From the NCBI GenBank assembly GCA_947631685.1, contig CANRMI010000005.1, forward strand, positions 1 through 64,000: 64,000 nt of DNA, read 5' to 3'. The position numbers and the translations under genes were made by a program. Shown piece after piece: positions 14,952 through 23,717 of this stretch. This DNA comes from an uncultured Lachnospiraceae bacterium. Its GTDB lineage: Bacteria > Bacillota > Clostridia > Lachnospirales > Lachnospiraceae. Every line of letters begins with the position of its first letter. Position 1 is the first letter of the stretch. Under the pieces are notes generated by a model, which was not told the origin of the DNA, made no database searches, and saw only the letters and a list, made by a program, of their open reading frames with translations.

Positions 14952-16169
14952 ATGGTTAATGAACAAACAGGAAAAAAGTACAAAGTCGCAGTCGCAGGGA
15001 CAGGTTATGTGGGCTTGTCACTTGCTGTGCTGCTGGCGCAGAATAACCAAGTGACGGCGGTAGATATTCTTCCTGAGAGGATTGAAAAGATTCATAACAG
15101 AATCAGTCCGATACAGGATAGGGAGATTGAAGAATATCTCACTGAAAGAGACCTTGATCTAACCGCTACACTTGACGGGGAAAGCGCTTATGCGAACGCG
15201 GACTTTGTTATTATCGCTGCCCCGACCAATTATGACGCGCAGAAGAATTTTTTTGATTGTTCGGCGGTCGAGGCTGTGATCGAGCTAGTATTAAGAAGCA
15301 GCGATAAGGCTGTGATGGTAATTAAAAGTACCATTCCGGTTGGATATACGCAATCGGTTAGAAGGAAATACAACACGGATCGGATTATATTCAGCCCGGA
15401 GTTCCTGCGGGAATCAAGGGCGCTTTACGACAACTTGTATCCGAGCCGTATCATTGTTGGCTGTGACGAGGGCACCAGTTATGCTGCAGAAATTTTTGCC
15501 GGAATGCTGGTTGAAGGAGCTGTTAAGGAGAACATAGATGTTCTCTACATGGGGTTTATGGAAGCAGAAACAGTTAAGTTGTTCGCCAATTCCTATCTGG
15601 CGATGCGGGTAGGTTTCTTCAACGAACTGGATACCTATGCGGAAGCGATGGGCATGAATGCCCGGGAGATTATTGAAGGGGTATGTCTGGAACCGCGGAT
15701 TGGTATGAAGTACAATAACCCTTCCTTTGGCTATGGCGGTTATTGTTTTCCGAAAGATACCAAGCAGCTACGGGCAAACTATGGGGCGCTCCCGCAGAAA
15801 TTGATCACTGCCATCGTTGAGACAAATGATGTGCGTAAAGAACATATTGTCCAACAAGTGCTGAAAAAGGTTGAGAAGATTGAAGCACCTATTATTGGCA
15901 TTTACCGTCTGACAATGAAAGCCAATTCGGATAACTTCCGTTCGAGCGCGGTACAGGACATCATGGCACAGTTGAAAGACAAGGGCGTCCGCGTGATCAT
16001 CTATGAACCGACGTTGAAGGACGCATCGACTTTTCAGAAATATGAAGTAGAAAATGTATTTGAGCGTTTTGCCGAGCAAAGTGACATTATCATTGCCAAT
16101 CGTTATGAAAACATTTTAAATACCGTGAAAGGCAAGGTGTATACCCGCGATTTGTATCAATGCGATTAA
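14952..16169 (+). CDS. ugd: UDP-glucose 6-dehydrogenase
   Basis: About 405 residues. The N-terminal NAD-binding motif is VAVAGTGYVGLSLAVLLA, followed by IIAAPTNYD, KSTIPVGYT, SPEFLRESRALYDN and the catalytic-cysteine segment NPSFGYGGYCFPKDT. It oxidises UDP-glucose twice to UDP-glucuronate. The next gene decarboxylates that product, so the pair supplies UDP-xylose. Starts at TTG 14943 and ATG 14952 are both possible; the ATG is preferred. A GDP-mannose substrate cannot be excluded by motif alone but the neighbour argues for UDP-glucose. Confidence 0.92.
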   Translation: MVNEQTGKKYKVAVAGTGYVGLSLAVLLAQNNQVTAVDILPERIEKIHNRISPIQDREIEEYLTERDLDLTATLDGESAYANADFVIIAAPTNYDAQKNFFDCSAVEAVIELVLRSSDKAVMVIKSTIPVGYTQSVRRKYNTDRIIFSPEFLRESRALYDNLYPSRIIVGCDEGTSYAAEIFAGMLVEGAVKENIDVLYMGFMEAETVKLFANSYLAMRVGFFNELDTYAEAMGMNAREIIEGVCLEPRIGMKYNNPSFGYGGYCFPKDTKQLRANYGALPQKLITAIVETNDVRKEHIVQQVLKKVEKIEAPIIGIYRLTMKANSDNFRSSAVQDIMAQLKDKGVRVIIYEPTLKDASTFQKYEVENVFERFAEQSDIIIANRYENILNTVKGKVYTRDLYQCD

Positions 16170-16192
16170 CGTCGGTATAAGGAGGAAGAGCC

Positions 16193-17137
16193 ATGCGAAT
16201 TTTGGTGACGGGTGGAGCGGGATTTATAGGTTCCAATTTATGCGCAAGGCTGACAAAGAGGCGGGAGGATCATATCATCTGTCTGGATAATCTGCAGACG
16301 GGTAGTGTGCAGAACATATCCGAACTGATGGAACTGCCCAATTTTGAATTTATACAACATGATATTGTGGAGCCGATCGATCTGGCGGCTGACCAGATCT
16401 ACAACGCGGCCTGTCCGGCGAGCCCGCCGGCTTATCAGGCGGATCCTGTACATACGTTGAAAACCAACGTGATTGGGATTTTGAACATGCTGGAACTGGC
16501 AAGAAAAAACAATGCCACATTCCTGCAGTTTTCCACTTCGGAGGTGTACGGTGACGCGCAGGTGCATCCGCAGCCGGAGGAGTACTGGGGCAATGTAAAT
16601 CCGGACGGCATTCGCAGCTGCTATGACGAAGGAAAACGCGCGGCGGAAGCGTTATGCTTTGACTATCACAGAATGTATGGGACAAAAGTCAAGGTAATCC
16701 GTATCTTCAATACCTACGGGCCCGGAATGAACCCACAGGACGGCCGCGTGATCAGTAACTTTGTCAACCAGGCTCTTCGGGGCGAGGATATCACGGTTTA
16801 CGGGGACGGCAGGCAGACCAGGAGTTTTTGCTATGTAGATGACCTGGTCGAAGGAATCATACGGATGATGCATACGCCGGAGGATGTCCTGGGACCGGTC
16901 AACCTGGGCAATCCGGGAGAGTTTACGATGCTGGAGCTGGCACAGCAGGTGCTGAAAAAGGTGCCGAACGGCTCGAAACTAATCTACCGGCCCCTGCCGA
17001 AAGATGATCCCAAACAGCGAAAACCGGATATAGCAAAAGCGGAAGAACTGCTGCACTGGAAGCCGGAAATCGCGTTAAGCGAAGGCTTGGATAAAGTGAT
17101 CGATTATTACCGGAGTATACAGCAAAAAAATGCGTGA
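16193..17137 (+). CDS. UDP-glucuronate decarboxylase (UDP-xylose synthase)
   Basis: 314 residues of the extended short-chain dehydrogenase family. Features are the NAD motif TGGAGFIGSNL, the UXS-specific ACPASPPAYQADPVHTLKTN, catalytic Ser in STSEVYGD, and Tyr/Lys in CYDEGKR (YxxxK), then FNTYGPGM. The SPP-x-Y and YDEGKR segments distinguish UDP-xylose synthases from dTDP-glucose dehydratases. It takes the product of the upstream dehydrogenase to UDP-xylose, so the polymer probably contains xylose. GGAGG lies at the expected spacing. Confidence 0.92.
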   Translation: MRILVTGGAGFIGSNLCARLTKRREDHIICLDNLQTGSVQNISELMELPNFEFIQHDIVEPIDLAADQIYNAACPASPPAYQADPVHTLKTNVIGILNMLELARKNNATFLQFSTSEVYGDAQVHPQPEEYWGNVNPDGIRSCYDEGKRAAEALCFDYHRMYGTKVKVIRIFNTYGPGMNPQDGRVISNFVNQALRGEDITVYGDGRQTRSFCYVDDLVEGIIRMMHTPEDVLGPVNLGNPGEFTMLELAQQVLKKVPNGSKLIYRPLPKDDPKQRKPDIAKAEELLHWKPEIALSEGLDKVIDYYRSIQQKNA

Positions 17138-17154
17138 TGGGAGAGGATATATTC

Positions 17155-17889
17155 ATGGAATCTATATCGAGAAATAATCATGGAATATACAATGATACAT
17201 ATCCTTTTGGCGAAACTGTTCAGCAGGTAAACGCGGCGAATATCTATTTTTCCGCCCAGGAGATCCATCCCAATGCGCACCTGCTGTATCGTGTGTCCAA
17301 AAGGTTGTTTGACATTTTTGTATCCGCTGCGGCACTGGTTGTATTGTCACCGGTCATGCTGTTGACAGCGGTGGCGATCAAGATCGAGGAACCGCGCTCC
17401 AAAGTGATATTTCACCAGTCGCGCATAGGATGGAGAGGAACGGAATTCAAATGTCATAAGCTGACCAGCATGGTACCTAATGCTGAATCGCTCCTAGAAA
17501 CACTGTCAGAGGAAGAACAACGTGAATTCTCGGAGAATTTTAAGATAAAAAACGATCCCAGGGTCACTAAAATTGGACGGTTTATCCGGAAGACGAGTAT
17601 AGATGAATTTCCTCAATTCTGGAACGTACTGATTGGTCAAATGTCGTTAATTGGTCCGAGACCGCCGCTCCTTGAGGAAAGAGAAGCATATGGAGAACAT
17701 CTTGCAAAGGTGATGTCTGTCAGGCCGGGAATTACGGGTTACTGGCAGGTACATGGGCGAAGTGATACAGATTTCAGCGAGCGGATCGAAATGGCGGAGT
17801 ACTATGTGGATCACCGTGGAATCCGGATGGATATTCGGATATTGCTTGATACCGTCAAGGTTGTCTTGAGCTGTAAAGGGGCGGTATAA
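17155..17889 (+). CDS. Initiating undecaprenyl-phosphate sugar-phosphate transferase
   Basis: 244 residues from ATG 17155, preceded by GGGAGAGG; the frame opens at GTG 17134. It is a compact form with one membrane-associated hairpin (LFDIFVSAAALVVLSPVMLL, about 48-70) and the cytosolic catalytic domain with IFHQSRIGWRG, the KTSIDEFPQFWNVL segment and SLIGPRPPL. The polyprenyl-phosphate hexose-1-phosphate transferase family starts the repeat unit by loading the first sugar phosphate on the lipid carrier. The N-terminal four-helix bundle of WcaJ-type enzymes is absent, as in PglC-like members. Confidence 0.92.
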   Translation: MESISRNNHGIYNDTYPFGETVQQVNAANIYFSAQEIHPNAHLLYRVSKRLFDIFVSAAALVVLSPVMLLTAVAIKIEEPRSKVIFHQSRIGWRGTEFKCHKLTSMVPNAESLLETLSEEEQREFSENFKIKNDPRVTKIGRFIRKTSIDEFPQFWNVLIGQMSLIGPRPPLLEEREAYGEHLAKVMSVRPGITGYWQVHGRSDTDFSERIEMAEYYVDHRGIRMDIRILLDTVKVVLSCKGAV

Positions 17890-17923
17890 CACATGAATAT
17901 AAATGAAAGGCGGCAGATGCGCG

Positions 17924-18898
17924 ATGGCCATACTAGTCTGCGGGGGTGCGGGATACATCGGCTCTCATGTAAATAAAATGCTAAACCGTATGGGATACGA
18001 TACGGTGGTGTTTGACAATCTGGTGTACGGACATCGGGAAGCGGTGAAATGGGGAAAATTTATCCGGGGCGATCTAAAGAACCCGAAGGAAATTGAGGCG
18101 GTATTTGATACTTATCCTATTGAGGCGGTGATGCATTTCGCAGCCTATGCTTATGTGGGCGAATCGGTCACGGATCCCGAGAAGTATTATTTTAATAATG
18201 TGGCCTGTACACTGAATCTTCTGCGGGCCATGCGCGGACACGGATGCGACAAGATCATTTTTTCCTCTACCTGCGCTACATACGGAGAGCCGGAGCGTGT
18301 ACCCATTACGGAGGACATGCCCCAGAATCCGATCAATCCGTACGGAGCCAGCAAGCTGATGGTGGAGCGTATCCTGTCTGATTACGAAACGGCTTACGGA
18401 CTGCGTTCCGTAGCGCTACGCTATTTCAATGCTGCCGGAGCCGACCCGGAATGTGAGATCGGAGAAGATCACGATCCGGAGACGCATCTAATCCCGCTGG
18501 TGCTGGATGCGGTGTCAGGCAAGCGATCGGATATCAGGGTGTTTGGAACGGACTATCCGACGCGGGATGGAAGCTGTATCAGAGATTATATTCATGTGGA
18601 GGATCTGGCGAAGGCTCATATCCTGGCACTCAAGTATCTGCAGAACGGCGGTGCGAGCGAACGCTTTAATCTCGGTAACGAGCGCGGCACCAGCGTGCTG
18701 GAGGTTATTGAAGCGGTTAAAAAGGTAACCGGAAAAGATTTCAAAGTGACGTTATCTGACCGGCGTCCGGGTGATCCGGCAACGCTGGTTGGGTCAAGCG
18801 ACAAAGTGAAGGCGGTGTTAGGGTGGAAGCCGATGTATGCGGATATCGAAACCATTGTGGAGCATGCGTGGAAGTGGCATGAGAAGATGGGTTGGTAG
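17924..18898 (+). CDS. galE: UDP-glucose 4-epimerase
   Basis: 324 residues from ATG 17924, just before the Rossmann motif ILVCGGAGYIGSH. Other features are HFAAYAYVGESV, SSTCATYGEP with catalytic Ser, NPYGASK (YxxxK) and RYFNAAGAD. It interconverts UDP-glucose and UDP-galactose (or the GlcNAc/GalNAc pair). Here it would feed the UDP-galactopyranose mutase at the distal end of the locus. The frame is open back to 17903 but the upstream residues are not conserved in the family. Confidence 0.93.
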   Translation: MAILVCGGAGYIGSHVNKMLNRMGYDTVVFDNLVYGHREAVKWGKFIRGDLKNPKEIEAVFDTYPIEAVMHFAAYAYVGESVTDPEKYYFNNVACTLNLLRAMRGHGCDKIIFSSTCATYGEPERVPITEDMPQNPINPYGASKLMVERILSDYETAYGLRSVALRYFNAAGADPECEIGEDHDPETHLIPLVLDAVSGKRSDIRVFGTDYPTRDGSCIRDYIHVEDLAKAHILALKYLQNGGASERFNLGNERGTSVLEVIEAVKKVTGKDFKVTLSDRRPGDPATLVGSSDKVKAVLGWKPMYADIETIVEHAWKWHEKMGW

Positions 18899-18901
18899 TG
18901 A

Positions 18902-19909
18902 ATGATGGGTAAAGGGAAGAAAATTGAAATCATTCAGGCAATGCGTGGCATTGCGGCTCTGGGAATTGTTTATTTTCATACAGAATATGGACCGTGGAGA
19001 AGCGCAAACTGGGGTGTGGATTTTTTCTTTATCCTGAGCGGCTATTTCCTGATGATGAGTACAAAAGTAGCCGCGGGGGGGCAGTACTGGAAAAGCAAAC
19101 TGCGTAGGATATGCCCATTGTACTACGCCGTGACGGTTGTAGTGGCGATTGGTTATATTCTGGTTCCTTCCGTCTTTCGTTCTACGATAGTTAATACGGA
19201 AACAATGTTAAAAAGTTTTCTGTTTCTTCCGTGCTATGCAGGCAATGACAAAATTTTTCCTGTATATAGCATTGGTTGGACATTGAATTTGGAAATGTTT
19301 TTTTACCTGCTGTTTTTTATTGCATTAAAGATTAACCACAAACAGCGTGGGAGCATTGCAATAGGAATGACTTGTCTGCTGATTGCGTTAGGGATTGTAT
19401 TTCGCCCTGAAAACGTAATGCTGAATTTTTGGACACAGCCAAGACTACTTGATTTTGTCATAGGAATTGGAATTTATTGTCTTGAGCAGAGAACAGGCAG
19501 ACCAAAGATTAACAAAAAAATTTGTATTACAGGGATCAGCGCATCTATCCTACTTTTGTTTTCGGGGTATTACTTATTGGAGGATTGTTTTAGTTACTTA
19601 TGGAATATGTTATGGGGCGGCATACTGCTTTTCTTGTGTCTGCCACTTTATGATATGCCAGTGAACAGGTTTATGAAATTGTTGGGTGATATGAGTTATT
19701 CCATTTATATGGCACATTTTTTGATTATTGGTTTTATTTGTCGGGTGTTGATTGACAATACGAAGCTGAGCCTAATGAATACGGTGTTTGTTATAATGGC
19801 CATTGCTTTTGTAATTCCGTGTTCATGGGTAGTGTATCAGATATTTGAAATGCGATTACCAAAGAAGTTGTATCGGGATGGAAGATATATGGAGCAAAAT
19901 AATTCGTGA
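18902..19909 (+). CDS. Acyltransferase 3 family membrane protein
   Basis: 335 residues, about ten membrane helices. The N-terminus has the family's Arg/His active-site pair (AMRGIAALGIVYFH) and the conserved FFILSGYFL segment. These proteins add acetyl or other acyl groups to sugars on the outer face of the membrane, so it probably O-acylates the polymer. From this gene on, base composition turns markedly AT-richer than the cps genes before it. No clear ribosome site; ATG 18902 and 18905 are both possible. Confidence 0.9.
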   Translation: MMGKGKKIEIIQAMRGIAALGIVYFHTEYGPWRSANWGVDFFFILSGYFLMMSTKVAAGGQYWKSKLRRICPLYYAVTVVVAIGYILVPSVFRSTIVNTETMLKSFLFLPCYAGNDKIFPVYSIGWTLNLEMFFYLLFFIALKINHKQRGSIAIGMTCLLIALGIVFRPENVMLNFWTQPRLLDFVIGIGIYCLEQRTGRPKINKKICITGISASILLLFSGYYLLEDCFSYLWNMLWGGILLFLCLPLYDMPVNRFMKLLGDMSYSIYMAHFLIIGFICRVLIDNTKLSLMNTVFVIMAIAFVIPCSWVVYQIFEMRLPKKLYRDGRYMEQNNS

Positions 19910-19924
19910 ATAGGTGATGACAAC

Positions 19925-21013
19925 ATGGCTTTGGATAACATAAACACCAGATTATCAATTGTGATACCTGTTTATAATGGGGCGCAGTATGTTCAGAGAT
20001 GTTTAGACAATCTGGATAGACAAACATTTAAAGATTGGCAGGCTGTTTTTGTCAATGACGGTTCTACGGATAATAGTAAAGAGCAACTGGATACTCTTGC
20101 CTCTGTTCATGAAAAATGCAAGGTTATTCATAAGCAAAACGGCGGAACGGCACATACACGCAATGCGGGGCTTGATACTGTAAATAGTCAGTACGTCACT
20201 TTTATGGATGTGGATGATGATATTGATCCGTATATGTATGAGAAGCTGGTCAGACTGATGGATGATACAAATGCTGACATGGGGATATGCGGATATTATT
20301 TTAAAGTCGAACAAGGAGACAACGATGCTGCAAAGAATACATATCTGGAACCCAAAAATTATCCGTCATGTGTGTTAAATGGGCGTGACGCTATACGAGA
20401 AAAACTAATTGATCTGTGGGACAAAGATGTTCTTTATAACGTGTGGAACAAAATTTATCGTATGGATTTTATTAGAGAAAACGGGATTCGTTATCGCGAT
20501 GGTCATGTGTATACAGAGGACCGGGTTTTTAACAGGGCATGTATCGAGCAGTGCAATTGTATTGCCATCACGGATGAATGTCTGTATTATTATGTGCGGG
20601 AACGGGCAGGTTCTACATCAGAAAGATATCGGAAAGAGAATTTTGAAATCCGCAGGAAGGAATACAAAGAATTACAGGATCATTTTTATACCATGGATGT
20701 ATGGAATGAAAAATCGCGGGAATATGTGAGCCGCGAATTCATGGAGCGTGTTGCTGGTTGTATTGAGAATATTTTTCATGCAGATGATACGTTGACAGAA
20801 AAAGAGAAGAAGCATACGATTGCATACATTTTGACTCGTGCGGATGTAATGGAAGCAACAAAATATGCAGAATATAAAAGTTTTAAAATGAAAATTCTGG
20901 CGGCACCCATTAGATGGAGATGTATTTGGCTGACTTATTGGATATATAAAAGCGTTTACAAAATACGGAAACAAAATCCTGTTTTGTTCCATAAATTAAA
21001 AAGTAAGAGATAG
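19925..21013 (+). CDS. Family 2 glycosyltransferase
   Basis: 362 residues. The GT-A domain occupies the first 230: LSIVIPVYNGAQYVQRCLDN, VNDGSTDNSKE, the GGTAHTRNAGLD segment and the metal-binding MDVDDD motif. The remainder is helical and basic, without membrane helices. It should transfer one sugar of the repeat unit onto the lipid-linked intermediate; donor and linkage cannot be inferred. It sits between the acyltransferase and the B12/radical-SAM gene. Confidence 0.9.
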   Translation: MALDNINTRLSIVIPVYNGAQYVQRCLDNLDRQTFKDWQAVFVNDGSTDNSKEQLDTLASVHEKCKVIHKQNGGTAHTRNAGLDTVNSQYVTFMDVDDDIDPYMYEKLVRLMDDTNADMGICGYYFKVEQGDNDAAKNTYLEPKNYPSCVLNGRDAIREKLIDLWDKDVLYNVWNKIYRMDFIRENGIRYRDGHVYTEDRVFNRACIEQCNCIAITDECLYYYVRERAGSTSERYRKENFEIRRKEYKELQDHFYTMDVWNEKSREYVSREFMERVAGCIENIFHADDTLTEKEKKHTIAYILTRADVMEATKYAEYKSFKMKILAAPIRWRCIWLTYWIYKSVYKIRKQNPVLFHKLKSKR

Positions 21014-21024
21014 GAGAGAAAAAC

Positions 21025-22497
21025 ATGAAAGTATTCTTCATAAATCCTCCGTTCAAATCGGAATATGGAAAATTTTCCAGGGAACAGCGGAGCCCTGCTA
21101 TTACCAAGAGCGGATGCTTTTATTATCCACTTTGGCTGATCTACGCAGCGGCCCGGGTGGAAAGAGATGGCTATGATGTAAAATTTATTGATGCTCCGGC
21201 AAAGCAGGTCAGCCGGGAGGAGTGCCTTGCGATCGTTGAAAAGCAAGGTGAAGATACAAAACTTTTTATTGTGGATGCCACAACACCATCTATCTATGAA
21301 GATGCGGCCTTCGCATCGGAATTAAAAAAGAGATATCCGGAAGCCGTGGTAATAATGGTAGGAACTCATGTATCCACCTTGCCGGAAGAGACTCTTGGAC
21401 TGCACAAGAATATTGATGCTGTGGCGCGGAAAGAATACGATTTGACTGTCAGCAGCATTGCAAATGCGCTTCGGGATGGTAAGGACTGGCGGGAAGTAAA
21501 AGGTATTACTTATCGGGATGCAGACGGGATAATCAAGAAAAATGAGGATATGCCCTATATCACAGATATGGATGATGTGCCTATGGCAGCCAAGTTCATT
21601 AAAGAACATCTGGATGTAAAAGATTACTTTATTTCGATTGCCACATACCCCGAAATTCAGATTTTTACAGGAAGGGGCTGCCCTTTTCACTGTTATTTCT
21701 GTCTGTATCCGCAGACGATGCATGGACACACATACCGCTTCCGCAGTCCGGAAAATGTAGTGGCGGAATTTGAATATATTGCTGAAAATTTTCCGGAAGT
21801 GAAAGAGGTTGTTATTGAGGACGATACGTTTACGGCAGACAAGCAGCGCGTTCAAGATATCTGTAAATTACTGATTGAAAAAAAATTGAATAAGAGACTG
21901 CGCTGGATGGCCAACTCTCGCGTTACTCTGGATTATGAGACCATGGTATGGATGAAGAAAGCGGGGTGCCGCCTATTGCTTCCGGGTTTTGAGAGTGGCA
22001 ATCAGGCAATTCTGAATAACATTAGAAAAGGGACGAAAGTCGAACAGTTCAAACCATTTGTGGATAACGTGCGTAAGGCTGGAATGCAAGTACACGGCTG
22101 TTTTATCTTCGGCAATAAAGGTGAGACGCGTGAAACCATGAAGGAGACGTTAGATGTTGCGCTGACGCTTAAGCTGGACACGGCACAGTTTTATCCTTTA
22201 ATGCCGTTCCCAGGCACAGAAGCCTATGACTGGGCTGTAGCACAGGGGTACCTTAGTGGAAAATATACGGACTATCTTCAGGAAGACGGCAACCATAATA
22301 CCACGTTCCATTTTGGAGACGTCACGGCGGAAGAATTGGTAAACTACTGTAATTACTGTCGCAGGAAGTTTTATATGCGGCCCTGGTATATTGGGCACAG
22401 GATTTGGATGGGGATAAAAGATCCGAATGATTTAAAGCGTGCGTTGAAATCGTTTGGCAGGTTTAGAGATTTTTTGTTTAAACGGGCGAAAGCATGA
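21025..22497 (+). CDS. B12-binding-domain radical SAM enzyme
   Basis: 490 residues. The N-terminal 180 resemble a cobalamin-binding fold (INPP start, VDATTPS, VGTHVSTLPEE) and the centre is a radical SAM barrel with the cluster motif CPFHCYFC at about 219-226. A C-terminal helical tail carries FYPLMPFPGTEAYDW. Enzymes of this class methylate unactivated carbons or rearrange carbon skeletons. Placement inside a polysaccharide operon suggests it modifies a sugar or the lipid carrier, which is unusual. The DxHxxG cobalamin ligand motif is not obvious, so base-off binding is uncertain. Confidence 0.88.
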   Translation: MKVFFINPPFKSEYGKFSREQRSPAITKSGCFYYPLWLIYAAARVERDGYDVKFIDAPAKQVSREECLAIVEKQGEDTKLFIVDATTPSIYEDAAFASELKKRYPEAVVIMVGTHVSTLPEETLGLHKNIDAVARKEYDLTVSSIANALRDGKDWREVKGITYRDADGIIKKNEDMPYITDMDDVPMAAKFIKEHLDVKDYFISIATYPEIQIFTGRGCPFHCYFCLYPQTMHGHTYRFRSPENVVAEFEYIAENFPEVKEVVIEDDTFTADKQRVQDICKLLIEKKLNKRLRWMANSRVTLDYETMVWMKKAGCRLLLPGFESGNQAILNNIRKGTKVEQFKPFVDNVRKAGMQVHGCFIFGNKGETRETMKETLDVALTLKLDTAQFYPLMPFPGTEAYDWAVAQGYLSGKYTDYLQEDGNHNTTFHFGDVTAEELVNYCNYCRRKFYMRPWYIGHRIWMGIKDPNDLKRALKSFGRFRDFLFKRAKA

Positions 22498-22613
22498 AAC
22501 TCTTATTGCTAAGTTAAAAGATACTTTTTGTCTTGCAGAATGTAGAAAAAACTTCAGTACCTTGACAATTGCATATCTTACATCGGAGAATTTAAAATTC
22601 CGAACAAAAACAC

Positions 22614-22642
22614 TTGCAAATTCATCTGCCATATGCTATGAT
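22614..22642 (+). promoter_or_regulatory. Promoter in the Rpn element leader
   Basis: TTGCAA (22614-22619), 17-base spacer, TATGAT (22637-22642). In copy 2 the corresponding boxes are TTGTAA (33898-33903) and TATGCT (33921-33926), weaker. It would express the nuclease independently of the polysaccharide operon. Confidence 0.55.
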
Positions 22643-22804
22643 TCGTTCAAAGCATATAATTTCTTTTATCATCTTAACATTATTTTTTCTATGTAATCCG
22701 GAAAATCTATGCTTTTAAAACCAACACATAATTTAAAAGCAGGAGATTTTCAAAGATACGGTGTTCCCCACCCGAAGACTCCTGCGGAACAGGAGGAGAA
22801 ACAT

Positions 22805-23617
22805 ATGGGGAGCATAATTCCGTTGAAGTACGATTTTGCTTTTAAGCGTCTGTTTTTGAACGGGAAGATCCGGAAGGGCTTCATCAGCGATGTGCTGGGC
22901 ATTCCGCCTGACGGGATCCGTTCGGTACGGCTGGCGAACACTTTCCTGTGGAAGCGGCATTACCGCGAGAAACAGGGGATACTGGATGTGCTGATGGAGG
23001 TGAACGGCGACCGCAGGGTGAACGTGGAGCTGCAGGTCAGAGTGGTGGCCTGCTGGGATGGGAGAAGCCTGTTTTATCTGGCGAAGCTGTTTACGGAGGA
23101 TCTACTGTCCGGGGAAGATTACGGCAGACTGAAACGCTGTATCTGCATCAGTGTTCTGGATTTCAATCTGGATGACGGGCCGGAGTATCACAGGGTATAC
23201 AGGATGCGGGATAAGAAGGGCAGAGAGTTTTCCGACCTTCTGGAGATACATGTGGTTGAACTGAACAAGCCCCTGAGCGGAGGACGTATGGACGACTGGA
23301 TTCGTCTGTTTAAGGCAGAAACGGAGGAGGAGATTACGATGCTGGAGTCAGGAACGAAAAATCCGGGTATACTGGAAGCCATAAAAGAGATCAGGAACAT
23401 GGGTCTCAGAGGGACGTATCGTTTGATGAAAGAGGCAAAACTGAAAGAGACCCGCGACAGGAATGCGCGGGATGCTTACGTGCGTATGGAAGGCGAGGAA
23501 CTGCTCAACCGTCTGCATGGATGTCTCATCGCGGATAAACGGTATGATGATCTGGAGCGGTCCGTCAGGGACAAGGAATACCGGGGACAGTTATATAAGG
23601 AGTATGGGATAAAGTAA
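22805..23617 (+). CDS. Rpn family PD-(D/E)XK nuclease/putative transposase, copy 1
   Basis: 270 residues from ATG 22805, with AGGAGG at the right distance; the frame is open to 22709 but without a ribosome site. It starts PLKYDFAFKRLF, the usual opening of this family, and carries the nuclease core GILDVLMEVN and VNVELQV (Asp and Glu-x-Gln). Rpn proteins promote recombination and are abundant and multi-copy in Lachnospiraceae. The protein is identical to that encoded at 34089-34901. GC content is higher than in the surrounding glycosyltransferase genes. Confidence 0.9.
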   Translation: MGSIIPLKYDFAFKRLFLNGKIRKGFISDVLGIPPDGIRSVRLANTFLWKRHYREKQGILDVLMEVNGDRRVNVELQVRVVACWDGRSLFYLAKLFTEDLLSGEDYGRLKRCICISVLDFNLDDGPEYHRVYRMRDKKGREFSDLLEIHVVELNKPLSGGRMDDWIRLFKAETEEEITMLESGTKNPGILEAIKEIRNMGLRGTYRLMKEAKLKETRDRNARDAYVRMEGEELLNRLHGCLIADKRYDDLERSVRDKEYRGQLYKEYGIK

Positions 23618-23642
23618 AAGATTTCTGATATGGAAGCAAAGA

Positions 23643-23687
23643 CTCCCAATGTAAGAGATGCAATAGTCTTACATCGGGAGTTTTTTA
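23643..23687 (+). terminator. Terminator at the end of Rpn element copy 1
   Basis: CTCCCAATGTAAGA (23643-23656) pairs with TCTTACATCGGGAG (23667-23680), one mismatch, followed by TTTTTT. It lies in the sense direction inside the polysaccharide operon, only 31 bases before the next glycosyltransferase gene. Confidence 0.88.
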
Positions 23688-23717
23688 TTTAGAAAGGAAA
23701 TATGGAGGAGCAGAACC

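Larger units (their letters stand above)
22557..23690 (+). mobile_element. Rpn-type nuclease element, copy 1
   Basis: About 1134 bases repeated at 33841-34974 in the same orientation with a constant offset of 11284 and no indels. It comprises an AT-rich leader with a promoter, one nuclease gene and a terminator. The motif TCTTACATCGG(G)AG occurs near both ends (22576-22588, 23667-23680) and again inverted within the terminator stem, so it may mark element ends. I could not find target-site duplications. The coding part looks identical between copies; the leaders differ at about ten positions. Confidence 0.8.

Noticed and set aside
22733-22960. Minus-strand frames inside both Rpn elements
   Set aside because: They duplicate because the elements duplicate; codon pattern and family match support only the plus-strand nuclease gene.
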